This document shows, one piece after another, positions 25,404 through 29,033 of a DNA stretch of 29,033 bases. Each line of letters opens with the position of its first letter. The stretch's first letter is position 1. The stretch comes from JBNKEI01 sp050288705. GTDB lineage: Bacteria > Myxococcota > Myxococcia > Myxococcales > UBA5297. Position numbers and translations under genes: made by a program. The notes beneath the pieces are model-generated. The model made no database searches and was not told the DNA's origin. It saw nothing but the letters and a program-made list of their open reading frames with translations. The stretch spans positions 1-29,033 of the forward strand of contig JBNKEI010000038.1 of assembly GCA_050288705.1 (NCBI GenBank). The letters run 5' to 3'.

Positions 25404-25910
25404 TTATTTGACGTTCGCAATGGTGTTTTTGAGAGTGTCATGTCGATTTTTCATCACGTTAGACAGAGTCTGGAATTTCTGATCTTCTAGTTGCACCTGG
25501 CGTTGAAGCTTCAGGTACTGAATATTTGCTGAGGCTTGCTCGGCCACCATTGACGAGCCAGTCGTGGAAAGTTCATCTATACCCGATTGGTTGGGAATAC
25601 CCATATTGGTCTGTCCAGTAGATGAAGGCAAGGTTGATTTCGGTCCTCCGTGTGCCGCAAGAGTGGTTTCTCCGACTCTTTGACCAGATGAAGGAGAAGA
25701 ACCTACTCCTGATATACCCGAAATGGCGGCGGCAACTATTGACCCGCCAGGAACTATGGGAGCAGCCACGGACGACACAATCCCGCCAGCGATGTTGATT
25801 CCGTTACGAAGACGTGAGCCAAAATCAGTTCCCTTTGGCGTTTGGCGTTCGTGTGTAGTGTGAGTGCTCATTCGAATTGGCACGACATCTATTCGGTTGT
25901 TTTCATTCAT
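25404..25910 (-). CDS. First gene of the secretion module, possible secreted component
   Basis: A 168-residue protein that I do not recognise. The N-terminal half is polar, followed by a Gly/Ala/Val/Ile/Ser hydrophobic stretch (about 35-65, NIAGGIVSSVAAPIVPGGSI...). The C-terminus (YLKLQRQVQLEDQKFQTLSNVMKNRHDTLKNTIANVK) is an amphipathic helix of the kind seen at the ends of needle, filament or translocator subunits. The start is the ATG at 25910, which has a perfect AGGAGG 8 nt upstream; the extra seven codons before it (TTG) are not needed. It is the leading gene of the module, which often holds a highly expressed secreted protein. Confidence 0.65.
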   Translation of the reverse strand: MNENNRIDVVPIRMSTHTTHERQTPKGTDFGSRLRNGINIAGGIVSSVAAPIVPGGSIVAAAISGISGVGSSPSSGQRVGETTLAAHGGPKSTLPSSTGQTNMGIPNQSGIDELSTTGSSMVAEQASANIQYLKLQRQVQLEDQKFQTLSNVMKNRHDTLKNTIANVK

Positions 25911-25960
25911 TTGATAATCCTCCTGTTTCAAAGAAAAGCATTAACACCTTTCGTGTTTTG

Positions 25961-25982
25961 CTTATACCTTGTTTTCGAAAAC
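25961..25982 (-). promoter_or_regulatory. 12-bp palindrome beside a -10-like box upstream of the secretion module
   Basis: GTTTTCGAAAAC (25971-25982) is a perfect palindrome. On the minus strand TATAAG (25966-25961) follows it 4 nt downstream and could serve as a -10 box, about 50 bp before the first gene. A repressor or activator site is possible. No FliA-type promoter with the usual 15-nt spacing was found. Confidence 0.35.
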
Positions 25983-26117
25983 GGGAGAAAAATGTTGCGT
26001 AAGGAATATCCCGATTGGGGGCTTATTTAGCGAAGGGGCCGGGCGTAGTATTCAAGGAAAAGGTTTATGGCGAGACAACGTTGCTAGGATATTAGCAATC
26101 GACGGAGGGGTTACGTA

Positions 26118-26537
26118 ATGAGACTGACGAAGCTAACAATAGTGACTGGATTGGCAATCATGTGCTTGGCCGTATCTGCAAGTGGAAAAAGCGGCGATAA
26201 GCGAGGAACAATAAAAGAAACGCAAGCAGGAGTTGGCATTTCTGGCGAGCTCATCGGAACAGTTCTCAAATCGGACAACAATAATATCACAGTTGAATAC
26301 CAAGGTATTGCTGTGCCGCTGCGCGTAACTCGCCGCACCTTATTTAGGGGCGATGGAGTAAAGGCTCCTACCGATGTAATGGAGGGTCAACAAGTGCGTG
26401 CTGGTTTTGAACTGGACGTTGAACTCGCTCAGAATCGGTTGACTTCACTGAAAGTGCTAGACGGTGAAAGAGAACCTGGCCAGGGGTCGAGCGTCACACC
26501 TAGTCCTTCCTGTCCTAGGCAGCCGGATTCCAACTAA
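26118..26537 (+). CDS. Small secreted protein, DUF5666-like fold
   Basis: A 139-residue protein with a signal peptide (MRLTKLTIVTGLAIMCLAVSASG). The mature part, 'GELIGTVLKSDNNNITVEYQGIAVPLRVTRRTLFRG...VMEGQQVRAGFELD', is a beta-strand pattern like DUF5666/OB-like periplasmic proteins, which have no known activity. The C-terminus is Pro/Ser-rich. The ATG has a strong GGAGGGG with a 7-nt spacer. It is divergent from the secretion module and lies about 90 bp upstream of the tmRNA gene. A weak 5-bp hairpin (26539-26554) follows the stop. Confidence 0.75.
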   Translation: MRLTKLTIVTGLAIMCLAVSASGKSGDKRGTIKETQAGVGISGELIGTVLKSDNNNITVEYQGIAVPLRVTRRTLFRGDGVKAPTDVMEGQQVRAGFELDVELAQNRLTSLKVLDGEREPGQGSSVTPSPSCPRQPDSN

Positions 26538-26578
26538 GGAACCCTAAAAGGTTCAATTGGAAGGCATGATCTATCTGT

Positions 26579-26607
26579 TTGACGGAAAAGTGAGATGATC
26601 GTATATT
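26579..26607 (+). promoter_or_regulatory. Promoter of the tmRNA gene
   Basis: TTGACG (26579-26584) and TATATT (26602-26607) are separated by exactly 17 bp, each matching the sigma-70 consensus at 5 of 6 positions. Transcription should start near 26614, leaving a short 5' leader removed by RNase P to give the mature end at 26630. Confidence 0.75.
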
Positions 26608-26629
26608 TAATAAGATCTTTGAAAATTTT

Positions 26630-26993
26630 GGGGGCGAACTGGTTTCGACGGGGGTACTGAAGCCCGAGTCGCGTGCCGAGTATCTCAGGTAGTCTCGTTA
26701 ATCCGTCCTGGGAAAACATTAAAGGCCAACGATAACGTTGAGCTCGCACTAGCGGCCTAAAACCCGTTGTAGTGTGCGTTCGCCTGACCTTCCGTCTGTG
26801 GGGTCAGGGTCGAGCGTCATTTAGCAGGCTGGCGTCAAGTTTATTTCTCGAAGAACTTGCCGCGAGATAAATTCGGGAAACTCGCTTGGTTATCTCGTCC
26901 ACAAGAGCACCAAGTGAGTATAAAGTGTGGACTACGCACGTAGTGGCGAAGGATGATGACCTTCGGACGCGGGTTCGATTCCCGCCGCCTCCA
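26630..26993 (+). ncRNA. ssrA: tmRNA (transfer-messenger RNA)
   Basis: A 364-nt one-piece tmRNA that rescues stalled ribosomes with SmpB. The 5' end GGGGGCG (26630-26636) pairs with CGCCTCC (26986-26992) as the acceptor stem, with A at 26993 as discriminator; CCA is not encoded. The conserved GAACTGGTTTCGACGGG start is present. The T-arm is GCGGG-TTCGATT-CCCGC (26969-26985). The tag frame is at 26725-26760. It has its own strong promoter. The region downstream shows no copy of its 3' end that would mark an integrated element. Confidence 0.96.
26725..26760 (+). other. tmRNA tag reading frame ANDNVELALAA
   Basis: The resume codon GCC (26725) begins AND NVE LAL AA, ending in TAA (26758-26760). 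With the alanine carried by the tmRNA the added tag would be A-ANDNVELALAA. It ends in the LAA form recognised by ClpXP-type proteases. Confidence 0.85.
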
Positions 26994-27144
26994 TTTGTAA
27001 AAGACTAGTAACCATTCCGAAACAATTTTTTGCGGGCTTGAACTCTGTCTGAGAAAAAACGGCAGGTTCGTTCGAGTGTTGGTCTAGCACTCGTACTGCA
27101 TCCCTTCATGATGCCACGCCGCAAGAAAAGAGAGATTGTTTTAG

Positions 27145-27634
27145 CGTCAACCTTACGCTCGCTTTGCGGTGATTGGGGCATTGGGACTCTCGGACTTATT
27201 CGCGCTACCTCTGTCTCGATCTAGTGGCAGAAGAAAAATTAAGACTTTCGCTTGTCCAGCATTTGGAATCGGTGGGATACGAGTCGTTGCATGTTTCGGA
27301 AGGGTTTTCCAATCACGTTCATCCACTTTCTTCGCTGGGACGCATAGATTTCATTTATGTGGATGAAAAGACTGCAGAGGTCCTTTTTCAAAATACCAAG
27401 TCTCTAGGCGTAATTTCCGGTCGCACCGCACCCGTGCCACGAGCTGAATATCTTGCAGCAATGAAAATACTAGCCATGAAAAATGACCCATCTCGCACGT
27501 TCAAGGAAATGGCGGATATTCAATTCATTCTAACCCTGCCAGGAATTGATGAACAGAAAATCCAGAACTATTTTCGCAAACATGGTTTGGAGAATAAATA
27601 TTATGAAATCAAGCAATTTCTCGCTATTAGATGA
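27145..27634 (+). pseudogene. Frameshifted nucleotidyltransferase (AbiEii/NTase-like) remnant
   Basis: Two frames together look like one nucleotidyltransferase-fold protein. The frame through 27154-27189 reads YARFAVIGALGL, the usual glycine-rich start. The rest, 'DLVAEEKLRLSLVQHLESVGYESLHVSEGF...GRIDFIYVDEKTAEVLFQNTKSLGVI...YLAAMKILAMKNDPSRTFKEMADIQFIL', lies in the next frame from about 27210 on. An in-frame TAG at 27142 blocks extension upstream. The only open frame (27173-27634, TTG start right after a TGA, no ribosome binding site) lacks the start. This family includes the toxin half of AbiE-type systems and housekeeping-like NTases. A one-base net shift at the active site means it is probably dead, unless the base call is wrong. 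Confidence 0.55.
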
Positions 27635-27824
27635 TAAAAGGCTAGAGGATGAGCTACAATGGAATTGGAATCCAACTTCAGAAGAAACAGCAGCCCTGCG
27701 TTGTCCTCTCCCTTCTATGAGCTTGGAAGACTATTTCCATTTCCTAGCTTCATTTGGACACGCAAGTTCGGCAACACTGCGTGCTCGTAAAGGACCCCAA
27801 GGCAGTGAAAGATTTGAATTATAA
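27603..27824 (+). CDS. Small protein overlapping the nucleotidyltransferase remnant
   Basis: A 73-residue protein (MKSSNFSLLDDKRLEDELQWNWNP...SMSLEDYFHFLASFGHASSATL) that overlaps the nucleotidyltransferase frame by 32 nt. GGAG lies 10 nt upstream of the ATG. I do not recognise a domain. A small gene overlapping the end of an NTase gene is typical of a two-gene unit, so it may be its partner, with function lost or altered if the NTase is broken. Confidence 0.5.
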   Translation: MKSSNFSLLDDKRLEDELQWNWNPTSEETAALRCPLPSMSLEDYFHFLASFGHASSATLRARKGPQGSERFEL

Positions 27825-27914
27825 CGTAGAGAGCGAGCATAGCCAGGTGTACCGCAATTGGTGACATCACGGGCAAGGAGGACAACCAACGCCCACGGTT
27901 ACGCTTAGTTAGGG

Positions 27915-28892
27915 CTAGGGTCTAGTTCGAACAACACGAAACCCCATGCAACGACCACTTCCCTTTATGTTTAAGGAGTCGTAGTAATCTATTTTTGAAT
28001 AAGAAAACATAAGAGTGTTCGCGGACATTCCGAAATAAGTCTCTCCAATATATACATGCCAATCGTTTTCACTCAATTCAGCCACATTACCGTTCATGTC
28101 GTAAATTCCAAGTTCGTTCGGTTTCTTTAGCCCGACCGGATGTGTCGGTGGCAAATACTGATACGGCTCATTAATCCAAGCAACCTCTTCCCAGTTGTCA
28201 CTTCCCGCCCAGGTCGTCGCAAGACCATCTTTGCCTCCCCGAACAGCAAAGACCCATTCATAACCGGACGGCAATCTATAACCGGCAACTTGATCGTAAT
28301 ACCCCTCCTTGGTATTTGATTTAAGCTTCTCCCAGGTTTCTTCGTTATAGGCTTTTGATATTCCGGCCTTTTGGCTTAACCAGTTGCAGTAGGTTCTCGC
28401 TCCATACATGGTTACAAAGGTGACAGGACATGTGTCGTAGGGTGAATTGCTGTTCTTCTTGAATACGAATTGATTCCCGTCATACTGAATTGGGCACTCG
28501 GTATAGTTTAGGGCTAGCATGACTTGTCCTTTGTAGGAACCGTCAGAAGCAACGTCGTATTCATTTAAAAAAGCAACGTATTCTTTAATAGTAACTTCAT
28601 ATTTGGCCATCTCTATGTCGTAGGCTAGTTCGGCAGACCCGTTTGCAGCAGAGGTAACCCCTTTTTCAACAAAAACAAATCCATCGGTTAAAAAATCAAG
28701 AGCAGGATCGTCAATTCTTGTAGTCTGATCTTCGCTAGTGTCCCCAGAAGAATCGGATTGACCCGAAGAAGAAGAAGACGCATTACAGTGGGCAAAAGTG
28801 AATAAAATAGTGCTTAGTATCGCAATTGAATCGGCGATTTTTTTTAAAAAACTCGGGAACCATCTTAATCGACTGAATTTCGGTCTTGGCAT
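27915..28892 (-). CDS. Secreted FGE/sulfatase-modifying-factor-fold protein
   Basis: About 325 residues. From the ATG at 28892 (AGGGG, 8-nt spacer) there is a basic N-terminus and a hydrophobic signal (IADSIAILSTILFTFAHC), possibly a lipoprotein signal although H before C is unusual. A Ser-rich linker leads to an FGE-sulfatase domain: 'DIEMAKYEVTIKEYVAFLNEY', 'PVTFVTMYGARTYCNWLSQKAG', 'YRLPSGYEWVFAVRGGKDG', 'PHPVGLKKPNELGIYDMNGNVAELSE' (as 'THPVGLKKPNELGIYDMNGNVAE') and 'GRCMGFRVVR'. The usual catalytic cysteine after GFR is replaced (GFRVVR), so this is probably a binding or structural version. A longer frame from ATG 28946 is possible but has a weak ribosome binding site. Confidence 0.85.
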   Translation of the reverse strand: MPRPKFSRLRWFPSFLKKIADSIAILSTILFTFAHCNASSSSSGQSDSSGDTSEDQTTRIDDPALDFLTDGFVFVEKGVTSAANGSAELAYDIEMAKYEVTIKEYVAFLNEYDVASDGSYKGQVMLALNYTECPIQYDGNQFVFKKNSNSPYDTCPVTFVTMYGARTYCNWLSQKAGISKAYNEETWEKLKSNTKEGYYDQVAGYRLPSGYEWVFAVRGGKDGLATTWAGSDNWEEVAWINEPYQYLPPTHPVGLKKPNELGIYDMNGNVAELSENDWHVYIGETYFGMSANTLMFSYSKIDYYDSLNIKGSGRCMGFRVVRTRP

Positions 28893-29033
28893 ATGGAGAG
28901 CCCCTGTAATTGGTAGATTACCAATATTCTTCGACTGTTCCTCCATTGGGCTTCAGTCTATAAAACGATAATGTTTCCACACTTTGCCGGTTGGAGGCAA
29001 GGTTCATAGTCGTTCGTATTTGTCGGCGAAATA

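Noticed and set aside
25911..26117. FliA-type promoter (TAAA-N15-GCCGATAA) in front of the secretion module
   Set aside because: The closest match, TAAA followed by CGGGATAT, has a 12-nt spacing and a poor -10, so it does not support the sigma factor reading its own operon.
26994..27144. Integrated element using the tmRNA 3' end as attachment site
   Set aside because: No second copy of the tmRNA 3' end and no integrase gene occur in the window.
1..29033. CRISPR array, insertion sequences or tRNA genes
   Set aside because: No regularly spaced repeats, transposase-like frames or tRNA cloverleaf signatures (other than the tmRNA ends) were found by eye.

Overview
The window looks like a chromosomal segment of a moderate-GC, Gram-negative-type bacterium. 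Evidence for an outer-membrane envelope: a type III secretion ring lipoprotein (SctJ), a Tat-targeted hydrogenase, and probable lipoproteins. The overall gene style (FHA-domain SctD, retron RT with a long N-terminal extension as in myxobacterial retrons) points to a deltaproteobacterial, myxobacterial or bdellovibrionote-like lineage. That placement is inference only. Combining an [FeFe] hydrogenase, D-lactate-type dehydrogenase, glucan phosphorylase and H+-ATPase suggests a fermentative or facultatively anaerobic life.

Layout. 1-5.4 kb: the first codons of a minus-strand gene at the left edge, a SprT-like metalloprotease (-), alpha-glucan phosphorylase (+) and a D-2-hydroxyacid dehydrogenase (+). 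5.5-9.5 kb: a P3A-type H+-ATPase (-) diverging from adenosine deaminase (+). 9.5-15.2 kb: a minus-strand retron operon, read in the order HEAT/ARM-repeat protein, winged-helix/SWIM zinc-finger protein, a ~210-nt highly structured RNA (msr-msd), then retron reverse transcriptase. As I recall current retron classification, this is the type XIII composition, and it is the most interesting system here. 15.4-16.1 kb: a Ser/Gly/Arg-rich protein of unknown role. 16.3-19.8 kb: a three-gene operon for a Tat-exported [FeFe] hydrogenase with HybA-like ferredoxin and HybB/NrfD-like quinone-side membrane subunits. 20.0-25.9 kb: an eight-gene minus-strand type III secretion module holding SctD (FHA), SctJ, SctI, a FliA-type sigma factor, a TPR chaperone-like protein and three small proteins. 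No export-apparatus genes are present. 26.1-29 kb: a small secreted protein, the tmRNA gene (ssrA) with its own promoter, a frameshifted nucleotidyltransferase with a small partner ORF, and a secreted FGE/sulfatase-modifying-factor-fold protein.

The retron, secretion module and hydrogenase are each self-contained transcription units on the minus strand. The retron genes start with GTG/TTG and are translationally coupled. The hydrogenase genes are spaced 1-8 nt apart. The secretion module carries a dedicated sigma factor with a small neighbour upstream that could be its regulator.
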